This document shows, one piece after another, positions 1-7,006 of a DNA stretch of 64,000 nucleotides; positions within the stretch are counted from its first letter, which is position 1, and the number at the start of each line of letters is the position of its first letter. Under the pieces are notes generated by a model, which was not told the origin of the DNA, ran no database searches, and worked only from the letters and a program-made list of their open reading frames with translations. The DNA comes from Chitinophagaceae bacterium (GTDB lineage: Bacteria; Bacteroidota; Bacteroidia; Chitinophagales; Chitinophagaceae): the NCBI GenBank assembly GCA_019638615.1, contig JAHBTL010000012.1:85982-149981 (forward strand), in the 5' to 3' direction. Both the position numbers and the translations under genes were made by a program.

Positions 1-1103
1 CGTATGTATTGATCACCCGCATTCCCAAATATGCCGCCGGGAGTAATAAATACGGATGAACCATACAATACTTCGTCGCTAAGCACATACCCATCGGCGT
101 AACCATCGGGGATACCCGCCCACACAAACATACCGGCCTGCGACCTGGAAAAGGTGCAGTTCAACAATTCCAGCAGCTCAAATACTTTTTCTCTTCTTTT
201 TCTATATACAGCGTTTACGCTGTCGTACCAGTCTTTTGTTAAGCTTAAAGCTTTGGCAGCGGCCAATTGCAGGGGCAAAAACATTCCGCTGTCCATATTA
301 CTTTTAAAGCGCAAAACTTCATCAATTCTTTCTTTTGCCCCGCATAACATTCCTACTCTCCAGCCTGCCATATTCTGCGACTTGCTCAGCGAATTCAGCT
401 CTATAGCAACCTCTTTCGCCCCGTCTACGCTTAAAATACTTAAGGGATTTTCATTCAGGATAAAGCTGTAAGGATTATCGTGCACCAGCAACACATTGTT
501 TGCTTTTGCAAACGCAACCAGTTCTTCAAACAAAGCTTTATCGGGCAATTGTCCTGTAGGCATGTGCGGATAATTCACAAAAAGCAATGCGCTCCTGCCC
601 GTATGGTTTGTTGATAGTTGCTTTGCAAGTTGCCTGAAATCGGGCTTCCAGTTGTTTTTTTCATCCAACGCATATTCCACAATATTGCCGCCGGCCAGCC
701 TGGCCGCACTCCGGTAGGTAGGATAACCGGGATTGGGTACGTATACATTGTCGCCTTCATTAATGTAAGTCATGCAAACGTGCATTATACCTTCCTTGCT
801 TCCGATCAAAGGCAATATTTCTGTATCAGGATTCAAAGCAACACGATACCAGGTTTGATACCATTCCGCGATAGCCTTTCGTAATATGGGAGATCCTTTA
901 TAGTTCTGGTAAGCATGTACGTTGGATCTCGCGCTTTCTTCCTGCAGGGTTTTAATTACATCGGGGTGCGGTGGTAAATCAGGACTACCAATACCCAGGT
1001 TAATGACCTGCTTACCCTGCCTGTTCAGTTCATCTATTTCCCTGAGCTTGGTAGAGAAATAATATTCTCCAATGCCATCCAGTCGTTTTGCCGTTGCAAT
1101 CAT
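1..1103 (-). CDS. PLP-dependent aminotransferase, class I/II (C-terminus beyond window)
   Basis: Fold-type I PLP aminotransferase. It begins at an ATG at 1103, and 367 codons are present before the window edge cuts off the C-terminus. NLGIGSPDLPPHPDV near the N-terminus and SLSKSQNMAGWRVGM are typical of the LL-diaminopimelate/aspartate aminotransferase group; the Lys of S-L-S-K (about residue 241) would hold PLP. The gene starts 33 bases after the prephenate dehydratase stop on the same strand, so both probably share one attenuated transcript. In Bacteroidota this slot is usually an aminotransferase acting with pheA/tyrA, so transamination of an aromatic keto acid or prephenate is inferred; specificity is not readable. 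Confidence 0.9.
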   Translation of the reverse strand, partial: MIATAKRLDGIGEYYFSTKLREIDELNRQGKQVINLGIGSPDLPPHPDVIKTLQEESARSNVHAYQNYKGSPILRKAIAEWYQTWYRVALNPDTEILPLIGSKEGIMHVCMTYINEGDNVYVPNPGYPTYRSAARLAGGNIVEYALDEKNNWKPDFRQLAKQLSTNHTGRSALLFVNYPHMPTGQLPDKALFEELVAFAKANNVLLVHDNPYSFILNENPLSILSVDGAKEVAIELNSLSKSQNMAGWRVGMLCGAKERIDEVLRFKSNMDSGMFLPLQLAAAKALSLTKDWYDSVNAVYRKRREKVFELLELLNCTFSRSQAGMFVWAGIPDGYADGYVLSDEVLYGSSVFITPGGIFGNAGDQYI

Positions 1104-1136
1104 ATCGATAATTAGTGGTAAGTGATAAGAAATAAA

Positions 1137-2057
1137 TTAAGAATGATGTTTGCCTTTACGGTATACCCCATATATTTTCAGGTCTTCGGTTAAGCTCTTC
1201 ATGTCCTTGATCACCTGGTAAAACCGGTCAAGCGAATCAAATTCCATGTCTGCATGAAATGAATACCTGAAATCGGAGCCCGGTATGGGAGAGCTTTGCA
1301 GCTTACTCAAATTAATACCTCCGTCAGCGATACGCGTCAACACCTTTGCAAGGCTCCCTCTGGAATGATCCGTATGAAAGTTCACCGAAGCTTTGTCGGC
1401 ATTTTCAATTACCTGGGCCAGGTCTTCATGCTGCAATACCAGGAAACGGGTATAATTATTCCGGAGCGTGTGGATATCCGGCTGCAATACATCCAGTCCG
1501 AAAAGCCGGGCTGCCAGGCTGCTGGCTATAGCGGCTATATGTTTGCTTTTATGTTGCTGAAGCTGTTTTGCGCTGAGGGCAGTGTCTTCTGTTTCAACCA
1601 GTTTCCAGCTATACTTATCTAAAAACTCAAGGCATTGCTGCAATGCCATAGGGTGAGAGTGCACTTCGCGGATATCCTGAAGGGCGATTCCGGGATTTAC
1701 CAGCAGGTTTTGCCTTATTTGCAGGTATATCTCTCCAACTATTTTAAGCTTGCTTTTTTGCAATAAATTGTAGTTGGGCAGAATGCTTCCGGCAATCGAA
1801 TTTTCGATGGCCATTATACCGCCATCACTTTCCTTTTTATTGGATGCTTTTTTAACAACTTCCCGGAAAGTATCACAACATATAACCGTTACATTGTTGT
1901 CAAAATAATGATTGGCTGCCACCTGGTGAAAGCTTCCTTCGTAACCCTGTATGGCGATCACCATGGCTGTATCTGTTGCCGGGCTGTCATTCAGCGTAGA
2001 GACCTCTCCCGGTTTTTCTGTTGCTGCCGTTTTAACTGCGCTGCTGTTATTGTTCAT
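1137..2057 (-). CDS. pheA: Prephenate dehydratase
   Basis: Converts prephenate to phenylpyruvate in phenylalanine synthesis, in the cytosol. Of 306 residues, the catalytic part starts at IQGYEGSFHQVAANHYF (about residues 35-51, the family's N-terminal GxxGS-type strand) and holds the conserved T-R-F motif (NNYTRFLVL). A C-terminal ACT domain follows, with GSLAKVLTRIADGGINL and LQSSPIP in place of the usual ESRP-type Phe-binding loop, so feedback inhibition by Phe is likely. About 30 poorly conserved residues precede the domain; the Met at residue 32 is an alternative start. It is the first structural gene after the Phe/Tyr attenuator and is followed by an aminotransferase. Confidence 0.95.
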   Translation of the reverse strand: MNNNSSAVKTAATEKPGEVSTLNDSPATDTAMVIAIQGYEGSFHQVAANHYFDNNVTVICCDTFREVVKKASNKKESDGGIMAIENSIAGSILPNYNLLQKSKLKIVGEIYLQIRQNLLVNPGIALQDIREVHSHPMALQQCLEFLDKYSWKLVETEDTALSAKQLQQHKSKHIAAIASSLAARLFGLDVLQPDIHTLRNNYTRFLVLQHEDLAQVIENADKASVNFHTDHSRGSLAKVLTRIADGGINLSKLQSSPIPGSDFRYSFHADMEFDSLDRFYQVIKDMKSLTEDLKIYGVYRKGKHHS

Positions 2058-2094
2058 AAAGTTATAATGCCTGTTATGTTACTGGTTGCCGCAT

Positions 2095-2174
2095 AAAAAA
2101 TCCCGGCTTTTAGCCGGGACTGATTATGTTGAACTTCTTCGTTTGTTTTATTTTTTCAACAAAAGCAATCCCGG
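2095..2174 (-). promoter_or_regulatory. Phe/Tyr transcription attenuator (antiterminator and terminator)
   Basis: Read on the minus strand. The terminator is an 8-bp perfect stem (TCCCGGCT/AGCCGGGA, 2119-2112 with 2108-2101, 3-base loop) followed by six U (2100-2095). The competing antiterminator pairs 2174-2155, inside the leader-peptide codons, with 2133-2114, which includes six bases of the terminator's 5' arm; 18 of 20 positions pair, one as a wobble. Ribosomes stalled on the Phe/Tyr codons (2213-2184) would leave 2174-2155 free and allow read-through into pheA. Ribosomes reaching the stop codon would cover it and allow termination. The structure is read directly; the mechanism follows classical amino-acid attenuation. 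Confidence 0.9.
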
Positions 2175-2231
2175 TCTACCGGTAAAGTAGAAGTAAAAAA
2201 AGAAAAAACGGTATGCTTTTGAAATTGTCAT
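2148..2231 (-). CDS. Phe/Tyr leader peptide of the pheA operon (27 aa)
   Basis: A short gene of 27 codons plus TAA. Codons 7-16 read YRFFFFYFYF: six Phe and three Tyr in ten codons, the signature of an attenuator leader peptide that senses charged tRNA-Phe and tRNA-Tyr. The C-terminal part (TGRPGLLLLKK) overlaps the 5' arm of the antiterminator. A TAnnTTTG promoter element ends 7 bases before the ATG, so the mRNA is nearly leaderless. The peptide itself probably has no function after synthesis. The sensing of both amino acids suggests the downstream operon serves Phe and Tyr. Confidence 0.92.
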   Translation of the reverse strand: MTISKAYRFFFFYFYFTGRPGLLLLKK

Positions 2232-2238
2232 TGCGAGG

Positions 2239-2246
2239 CAAATGTA
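2239..2246 (-). promoter_or_regulatory. Promoter -7 element (TACATTTG) of the pheA leader
   Basis: Minus-strand TACATTTG matches the Bacteroidota -7 consensus TAnnTTTG. Transcription would start about 2233-2231, at or just ahead of the leader-peptide ATG. No clear -33 TTTG is visible. Confidence 0.65.
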
Positions 2247-2330
2247 ATACTAAAAATAAAATAAATACATTTTTGATCCCTGTTTCTTAAAACATTCCTG
2301 ATTTTTCATGCTTATCAACAGCAAGCAAAT

Positions 2331-2357
2331 AAAAAAACCACCCCTTTTCAGGAGTGG
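2331..2357 (-). terminator. Rho-independent terminator after the small Ala-rich lipoprotein
   Basis: On the minus strand CCACTCC and GGGGTGG form a 7-bp stem (one G-U pair) around a short loop and are followed by a run of seven U. It lies about 40 bases past the stop of the gene at 2398-2607 and separates that gene from the pheA leader promoter. Confidence 0.8.
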
Positions 2358-2397
2358 CCTCAACGATTGCTTGCCATAAAAAAAATCGTAGAATCTC

Positions 2398-2607
2398 TTA
2401 TTTATTTACTACAGAATCTGCAGCAGCTTTCAGGCTGTCACCTGCAGCTTTCAGGCTGTCGCCAGCGGCTTTCACTTCTTCTTTAACAGCTTCACCGGCA
2501 GCTTTTACTTCTTCTGTTGCTTTTTCAGCAGCAGCTTCTGTAGATTCAGCAGCGTTGTTGCAGGCAGCAAAAGCGCCTATAGCGAGGATAACCAGTAACT
2601 TTTTCAT
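2398..2607 (-). CDS. Small Ala/Lys-rich lipoprotein with heptad-like repeats
   Basis: 69 residues. A lipoprotein signal peptide (MKKLLVILAIGAFAAC, Cys16 as the lipidated residue) is followed by low-complexity sequence in which units such as EEVKAAGE, DSLKAAG and DSLKAAA recur, so the mature part should be an amphipathic helix or coiled coil on the periplasmic face of the outer or inner membrane. The repeats are also visible at DNA level as near-identical copies of about 24 bases, which makes copy-number change likely. No named family is recognised. It stands alone, with its own terminator. Confidence 0.75.
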   Translation of the reverse strand: MKKLLVILAIGAFAACNNAAESTEAAAEKATEEVKAAGEAVKEEVKAAGDSLKAAGDSLKAAADSVVNK

Positions 2608-2749
2608 TCTTAATAGTTTTTGAATAGTTTGATAATGAAATTTCTTGTTAATACAAAAAGCTAAAAAAGGTAACCTGCTTTTTTTAAATAATTTTTTTTA
2701 CCCAATTTTGGGTTACCAATCAGGATAATAAAGTATTAATACTTGCTTA

Positions 2750-3325
2750 GTGAACAATAACCTCCGGGAACAGGAATTAATCAAGGGTTTGTCTGTCAAT
2801 GATAAAAAAGCCATTGAGGCAATCTATAAGGACAATTTTGGAGTGGTTCAGAGCCTGATTCTCAATAACACTGGTTCGGAAGACGATGCGAAAGATGTTT
2901 TCCAGGAAGCCATGATCGTACTGTATGAAAAAGCGAAATCAGGAGTATTTGAATTGAACTGCCAGATAAAAACTTATTTGTATTCGGTAAGTAAACGGCT
3001 GTGGCTGAAGCGCTTACAAAAGAACAGCCGGTATGAACTGCAGGCGAACGGATTAGAGGAAATGGTATATGTAGAGGATGACCTGGGCGGGCATGAAAAA
3101 AGAAATGTGGAGTTTGGCATGATGGAGCATGCAATGGCTCATATAGGGGAACCCTGTAAAAGCCTTTTGGAAGCATACTACTTAAAAAGGAGCAGTATGC
3201 AGGAAATAGCGGAGACATTTGGCTATACCAATGCTGATAATGCCAAGAACCAGAAATATAAATGCCTGGCGCGATTAAGAAAGTTGTTTTTTGCACAATA
3301 TAAAAACGGTAACAAAAATGGATGA
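2750..3325 (+). CDS. RNA polymerase sigma factor, ECF/sigma-70 family
   Basis: 191 residues from a GTG start. Region 2 is recognisable at DDAKDVFQEAMIVLYEK (about residues 46-62) and region 4 at SSMQEIAETFGY followed by NAKNQKYKCLARLRKLF, the recognition helix and tail common to ECF-like sigma factors of Bacteroidota. It would direct core RNA polymerase to a small set of promoters. The stop overlaps the start of the next gene by 8 bases, indicating translational coupling to a membrane protein with an anti-sigma-like N-terminus. An AT-rich perfect palindrome (AAGTATTAATACTT, about 2732-2745) sits just upstream and could be an operator or part of the promoter. Confidence 0.88.
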   Translation: MNNNLREQELIKGLSVNDKKAIEAIYKDNFGVVQSLILNNTGSEDDAKDVFQEAMIVLYEKAKSGVFELNCQIKTYLYSVSKRLWLKRLQKNSRYELQANGLEEMVYVEDDLGGHEKRNVEFGMMEHAMAHIGEPCKSLLEAYYLKRSSMQEIAETFGYTNADNAKNQKYKCLARLRKLFFAQYKNGNKNG

Positions 3326-4415
3326 TATTCGGCTGCTTGAAATGATTGAACGTTACCTCCAGGGAGAAATGTCGGAGGAGGAAAAAATATTGTTTAAAGA
3401 ATTACGCAGAACCAACCCCGACGTGGATCAACTGGTGGTTGAACAGCATTTTTTTATTAACCAGTTGGAGCGTTATGAACAGGACCGCCAGCTAAGGGCT
3501 TCATTAACGGAAGTACACGATAAGCTGGAAACAGAGGGCGCCATAGGCAGATTTAGTGGTTCAGGTAAGCTTGTGTATTTGTGGAACAGGTCTAAGAAAA
3601 CCATAGCCGTTGCGGCTTCCATAGCAGGCATTACTGCTTTGGTCATCAGTGGAATGATTTCCTCACTCACCCCTAAAGCCGATAAGGCCCAGATTGAAAA
3701 CCTGGGAAGGAAAATTGATATTCTTGAAAAAGATCAGAATCATACCCGGCGTGAGCTAAGCGATGTTAAAAATAAAATTGAAATACCCGGCGAGCCGGCT
3801 AAATTTGGTGGAACCGGCTTTTTAATAGATACGAAAGGATATTTGGTTACCAATGCCCATGTAGTAAATAAAGCAGATAAAGTAACGGTTCAAAGCCGTT
3901 CGGGTGTTGAATTGAGCGCTAAAACGATTTATTTTGACGATAGCCTGGATATCGCCATCCTTAAGATCAATGACAGCCTGTTCAAAACAGTGTCTTCTCT
4001 GCCATATAGCATTAACCGGAAATCGTCTGCCGAACTTGCGGAACCCATTTTTACGCTGGGCTTTCCCCGCGACGAAATTGTGTATGGAGAAGGCTACCTG
4101 AGCGCCAAAACAGGATTTAACGGCGATACGCTTACCTGCCAGATTTCGATTTCTGCAAATCCCGGCAACAGCGGAGGTCCCGTTATCAACAAGGATGGTG
4201 AAGTAATAGGCATATTAAGTACAAGGCAAACCACGGCAGAAGGTGTTGTATTTGCCATTAAATCGAAAAACATTTTTAAAGCTGTTGAGGGACTCAAAAA
4301 AGACAGTTCAAACCTTCACATCAAGTTGCCGGGCACTTCTTATCTTAAAAATACTGAAAGAACACAGCAGGTAAAGAAAATTGAAGAATGCATATTTATG
4401 GTGAAAGGATATTAA
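3318..4415 (+). CDS. Membrane-anchored trypsin-like serine protease with anti-sigma-like N-terminus
   Basis: 365 residues from the ATG at 3318, preferred over the ATG at 3291 because it gives an 8-base overlap with the sigma gene. Residues 1-75 are a helical, charged segment of the sort seen in FecR/anti-sigma proteins (RYLQGEMSEEE). Residues 94-116 form one membrane helix and 118-152 a coiled coil. The rest is an HtrA-like S1 protease with His181 (TNAHVV), Asp211 (DDSLDIAIL) and Ser285 (NPGNSGGPV). No PDZ domain follows. Inference: it binds the sigma factor in the cytoplasm and senses or processes something in the periplasm. A housekeeping DegP role is less likely. Confidence 0.85.
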   Translation: MDDIRLLEMIERYLQGEMSEEEKILFKELRRTNPDVDQLVVEQHFFINQLERYEQDRQLRASLTEVHDKLETEGAIGRFSGSGKLVYLWNRSKKTIAVAASIAGITALVISGMISSLTPKADKAQIENLGRKIDILEKDQNHTRRELSDVKNKIEIPGEPAKFGGTGFLIDTKGYLVTNAHVVNKADKVTVQSRSGVELSAKTIYFDDSLDIAILKINDSLFKTVSSLPYSINRKSSAELAEPIFTLGFPRDEIVYGEGYLSAKTGFNGDTLTCQISISANPGNSGGPVINKDGEVIGILSTRQTTAEGVVFAIKSKNIFKAVEGLKKDSSNLHIKLPGTSYLKNTERTQQVKKIEECIFMVKGY

Positions 4416-4447
4416 TTCAAATCCACATTCTATCTATATAACTGCAG

Positions 4448-4475
4448 CCGGAAACGTACATGTTTCCGGTTTTTT
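4448..4475 (+). terminator. Rho-independent terminator of the sigma/protease pair
   Basis: CCGGAAAC (4448-4455) and GTTTCCGG (4462-4469) form a perfect 8-bp stem with a 6-base loop, followed by a T run. Confidence 0.9.
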
Positions 4476-4568
4476 ATTAGAAGCCGTACAGCCTATGCCT
4501 TTTAAAGCATATTTAGCCCGGTTATACATTTACTTTATTTATATATTACAGCGCATAATAAAAACAAA

Positions 4569-4576
4569 TACCTTTG
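4569..4576 (+). promoter_or_regulatory. Promoter -7 element TACCTTTG
   Basis: Perfect TAnnTTTG match downstream of the preceding terminator. The start of transcription would fall near 4583, which excludes the upstream ATG at 4574 as the start of the next gene. Confidence 0.55.
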
Positions 4577-4675
4577 TTCTTTCTCATCCAGTATCTTGTT
4601 AACCTTTTGTTTACGCATCACCATTTTTCTTTTTTTAAAGAAAAAATGATTTGGTTTGCAGCAACCCTATATGAG

Positions 4676-5002
4676 ATGGAACAGTATCATTTACAACTAC
4701 CGGAAAATTATGACGCGCTCGTCATTCACAAAAGAGAGGGCATCCGCCGGCCTGTTCATTTTCTTTTTTTTAAATATAAAAACAGGGAACGCTTAATTGC
4801 CTACACCGTACATCTGCGGCACGACGATAGTAAAAATCAATATATGGTTTATAAAACCAAAGCAAATGGAAAGTGGCTGAACGGTGCAGTAATCGATGGA
4901 GAATCACTGCAGAGCGAAAGCAAAATCTTAGCCTCGCTTAAAAAGGCTATAGATGAATATGAAGGCGGGATAAGTAATATAGCTTACAGGGAATTGTTTT
5001 AA
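4676..5002 (+). CDS. Conserved-looking hypothetical protein, about 108 aa
   Basis: Not recognised. A soluble, mixed alpha/beta protein beginning MEQYHLQLPENYDALVIHK. It has alternating hydrophobic strands (VHFLFFKYKNRERLIAYTVHL) and a C-terminal helix (SKILASLKKAIDEYEGG). The start at 4676 is favoured because it gives a normal soluble N-terminus; an ATG at 4646, behind an A-rich stretch, would add ten mostly hydrophobic residues. It has its own TAnnTTTG promoter and lies between a terminator and a convergent esterase gene whose stop abuts its own. It is not obviously linked to either neighbour. Confidence 0.6.
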   Translation: MEQYHLQLPENYDALVIHKREGIRRPVHFLFFKYKNRERLIAYTVHLRHDDSKNQYMVYKTKANGKWLNGAVIDGESLQSESKILASLKKAIDEYEGGISNIAYRELF

Positions 5003-5815
5003 CTACTGTGCCCATCCCCACCTTAAAAATACCGGCATGGCTTTGGCCCAGGTAGCAATATCATGGCAGCCATCATTCAGTTCCAGGTACATAATATCCT
5101 TTGAGCGGTCATAGCCCTTTTTAATAAGCTCATCAATGAGTCCCAACGTGTCATCAATCGAATCAATAATGCCATTGTTATTCCTGTCTTCCGTTTCATC
5201 TAAAGTGCCGGTTTCAAAAAAAAATTTCAGGTGGGGTGAATAAGCGCCTTTTCTGATAAGATCGTGCATGATCCTGTCTGTTTCTTCCACGTATCCGTCA
5301 TCCAATGCCCTGGTTCTCCACCACAATGATCCGCTGAAAACCCCTACCCTGCTAAATTCTGCGGGGTGGGCCCATGCAATATCCAGGGCCGATAGCCCCC
5401 CCAGGGAAAAGCCGGCAAAAGATTTTTCCCTGAACCGGTCAATTGCGCTTACGCGATGGATGAACGGAAGCAGTTCTTCAAAAACAAACCTCGTATACAA
5501 TCCGGCCTTACCTCCTCTCCCTTTAAAGTCCTTTACTTTTGCTGTACCGTATTCATTTTTCCGGTCTTCGCCGCAATGAATTGCCGCACAAAGCAATAGA
5601 GAAAGCTGATGAGATGACTGCAGATCCGCGAGAATACCCGCCAATCCCAGTTCTTCCATATTCTGTCCATCGTTTATCAGCAACAAACTGATATCCTGCC
5701 CATCAGCATCATGGTCAAAAGCATAAAATAAATCAACCGCTACTTCCCTTTGAAGGAACGAAGAAAATAAGGAATGAGAACGAACGGGAATAGTAGTTTT
5801 CTTGGTCATAAGCAT
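5003..5815 (-). CDS. Esterase-D/enterochelin-esterase-like alpha/beta hydrolase with an EF-hand-like loop
   Basis: 270 residues, no signal peptide. The alpha/beta hydrolase esterase family (Fes/esterase D type) is shown by the nucleophile elbow GFSLGG with Ser137, a candidate acid in GTLDET (Asp206) and His251 (GCHDIATW). Between acid and histidine lies D-R-N-N-N-G-I-I-D-S-I-D (210-221), which fits a calcium-binding EF-hand/dockerin loop and is unusual for the family. The gene is divergent from an ATP-grasp ligase gene and convergent with the preceding gene with no spacer. It may hydrolyse an ester or amide of the product made by the neighbouring ligases; this is inference from context. Confidence 0.82.
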   Translation of the reverse strand: MLMTKKTTIPVRSHSLFSSFLQREVAVDLFYAFDHDADGQDISLLLINDGQNMEELGLAGILADLQSSHQLSLLLCAAIHCGEDRKNEYGTAKVKDFKGRGGKAGLYTRFVFEELLPFIHRVSAIDRFREKSFAGFSLGGLSALDIAWAHPAEFSRVGVFSGSLWWRTRALDDGYVEETDRIMHDLIRKGAYSPHLKFFFETGTLDETEDRNNNGIIDSIDDTLGLIDELIKKGYDRSKDIMYLELNDGCHDIATWAKAMPVFLRWGWAQ

Positions 5816-5822
5816 ACAGGCT

Positions 5823-5830
5823 CAAATATA
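5823..5830 (-). promoter_or_regulatory. Promoter -7 element (TATATTTG) of the esterase gene
   Basis: Minus-strand TATATTTG lies 7 bases upstream of the first ATG (5815); the mRNA would be almost leaderless. The second ATG at 5809 is then an equally possible start. Confidence 0.55.
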
Positions 5831-5938
5831 ACGGAAAGATCTAAAGATAAGATTACAAATAAATTGTTTTCACTATCTTACAAGTACAACATTAAAACCT
5901 ATTTCAAAACCGCCCGGGCTGCCTTGCCGGGCTAAAAC

Positions 5939-6898
5939 ATGAGCATGAAAAAAATTGGAATCCTTCATGGTAAAGAACGGTCTTTTCCCAATGCCTTCGT
6001 AGAACGGATTAACAGCAAAAAGCCGGATGGAATAATAGCGGAACCCGTTTCGATAGATAAGGTCATACAGGGAGAATCAAGCGGGTATGCCGTAATTGTT
6101 GACCGCATTTCGCAGGATGTTCCTTTTTATCGCGCTTTTTTAAAAAACGCCGCTATCAGCGGAACTGCCGTTGTTAACAACCCATTTTGGTGGAGCGCCG
6201 ACGAAAAATTTTTCAATAATGCGCTGGCTGTAAAAATCGGGGTTCCGGTTCCTAAAACAGTCATCCTCCCTTCGCGTGAACTACCCACTGACACTTCAGA
6301 AGATTCCTTTTCCAATTTGACCTATCCTTTGGATTGGGAAGGCATTTTTAAATATGTTGGATTTCCGGCCTATATGAAACCATTTGCAGGAGGGGGATGG
6401 AAAAATGTATACAGGCTTACAAACATGGAAGATTTTTTTGACAAACACGGAGAAACGGGTCAACTGGTAATGCTGCTGCAGGAGGAAATTATGTTCGAAG
6501 AATATTACAGGTGTTATTGCATTGGCGGCAAACATGTGCGTATAATGCCTTACGAGCCCCGTAATCCCCACCATCTGCGCTATGTAAGCGATTTCAGTCC
6601 CTCGCCTGAACGGCACAGGCAAATGGAAGAAATCGTATTAAAAATCAATCGGTTTTTAGGTTATGATTTCAATACCGTTGAACTGGCCGTACGCAACGGC
6701 ATTCCTTATGCTATAGATTTTTGTAATCCTGCTCCCGACGCTGAAAAAACGAGCGTAGGGGAAGAAAATTTTGAGTGGGTGGTGGAAACTGCCGCCAATT
6801 ACGCCATTGAAAGGGCAAGGTTACACCAGGATAATATTGACAATCTTACATGGGGCGAATTTGTGAAACAAAGCGTGGAAAGGAAAAAGCTGGGATAA
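5939..6898 (+). CDS. ATP-grasp ligase (RimK/glutathione-synthetase-like)
   Basis: 319 residues. It has the ATP-grasp layout: an N-terminal pre-ATP-grasp domain (KKIGILHGKERSFP), a central lysine and glycine-rich loop (YMKPFAGGGWKNVY, about residues 147-160), and the metal-binding end with VELAVRNGIPYAIDFCNPAPDAE (about 246-268). Such enzymes activate a carboxylate as an acyl phosphate and join it to an amine or thiol. A GCS2 carboxylate-amine ligase follows about 110 bases downstream on the same strand and an esterase is divergent, suggesting a short peptide-like or glutathione-like product. A GC-rich hairpin (5912-5932) sits directly before the start. The ATG two codons in (5945) is an alternative. 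Confidence 0.85.
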   Translation: MSMKKIGILHGKERSFPNAFVERINSKKPDGIIAEPVSIDKVIQGESSGYAVIVDRISQDVPFYRAFLKNAAISGTAVVNNPFWWSADEKFFNNALAVKIGVPVPKTVILPSRELPTDTSEDSFSNLTYPLDWEGIFKYVGFPAYMKPFAGGGWKNVYRLTNMEDFFDKHGETGQLVMLLQEEIMFEEYYRCYCIGGKHVRIMPYEPRNPHHLRYVSDFSPSPERHRQMEEIVLKINRFLGYDFNTVELAVRNGIPYAIDFCNPAPDAEKTSVGEENFEWVVETAANYAIERARLHQDNIDNLTWGEFVKQSVERKKLG

Positions 6899-6925
6899 TT
6901 TGAAAATTTGAAGATGTGAGTATAA
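6895..6925 (+). repeat. Short copy of a dispersed intergenic repeat vocabulary
   Basis: The words TTTGAAAATTTGAAGATGTGAG directly follow the ATP-grasp stop. The same words (TTTGAAAATTT, GAGGATGTGAAGATATG) occur at 54797-54905, in another intergenic repeat region. Confidence 0.5.
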
Positions 6926-7006
6926 AATACAATTATAGGAAGACCGCTGGTTTTGCATTAACTGTTTTAATGCTGTCTCAACAAATAATATAACACGATA
7001 TACAAT

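Noticed and set aside
2354-2623. Plus-strand frame with repeated SPAAFRLSPAAF words
   Set aside because: Antisense shadow of the repeat-containing Ala-rich lipoprotein gene.
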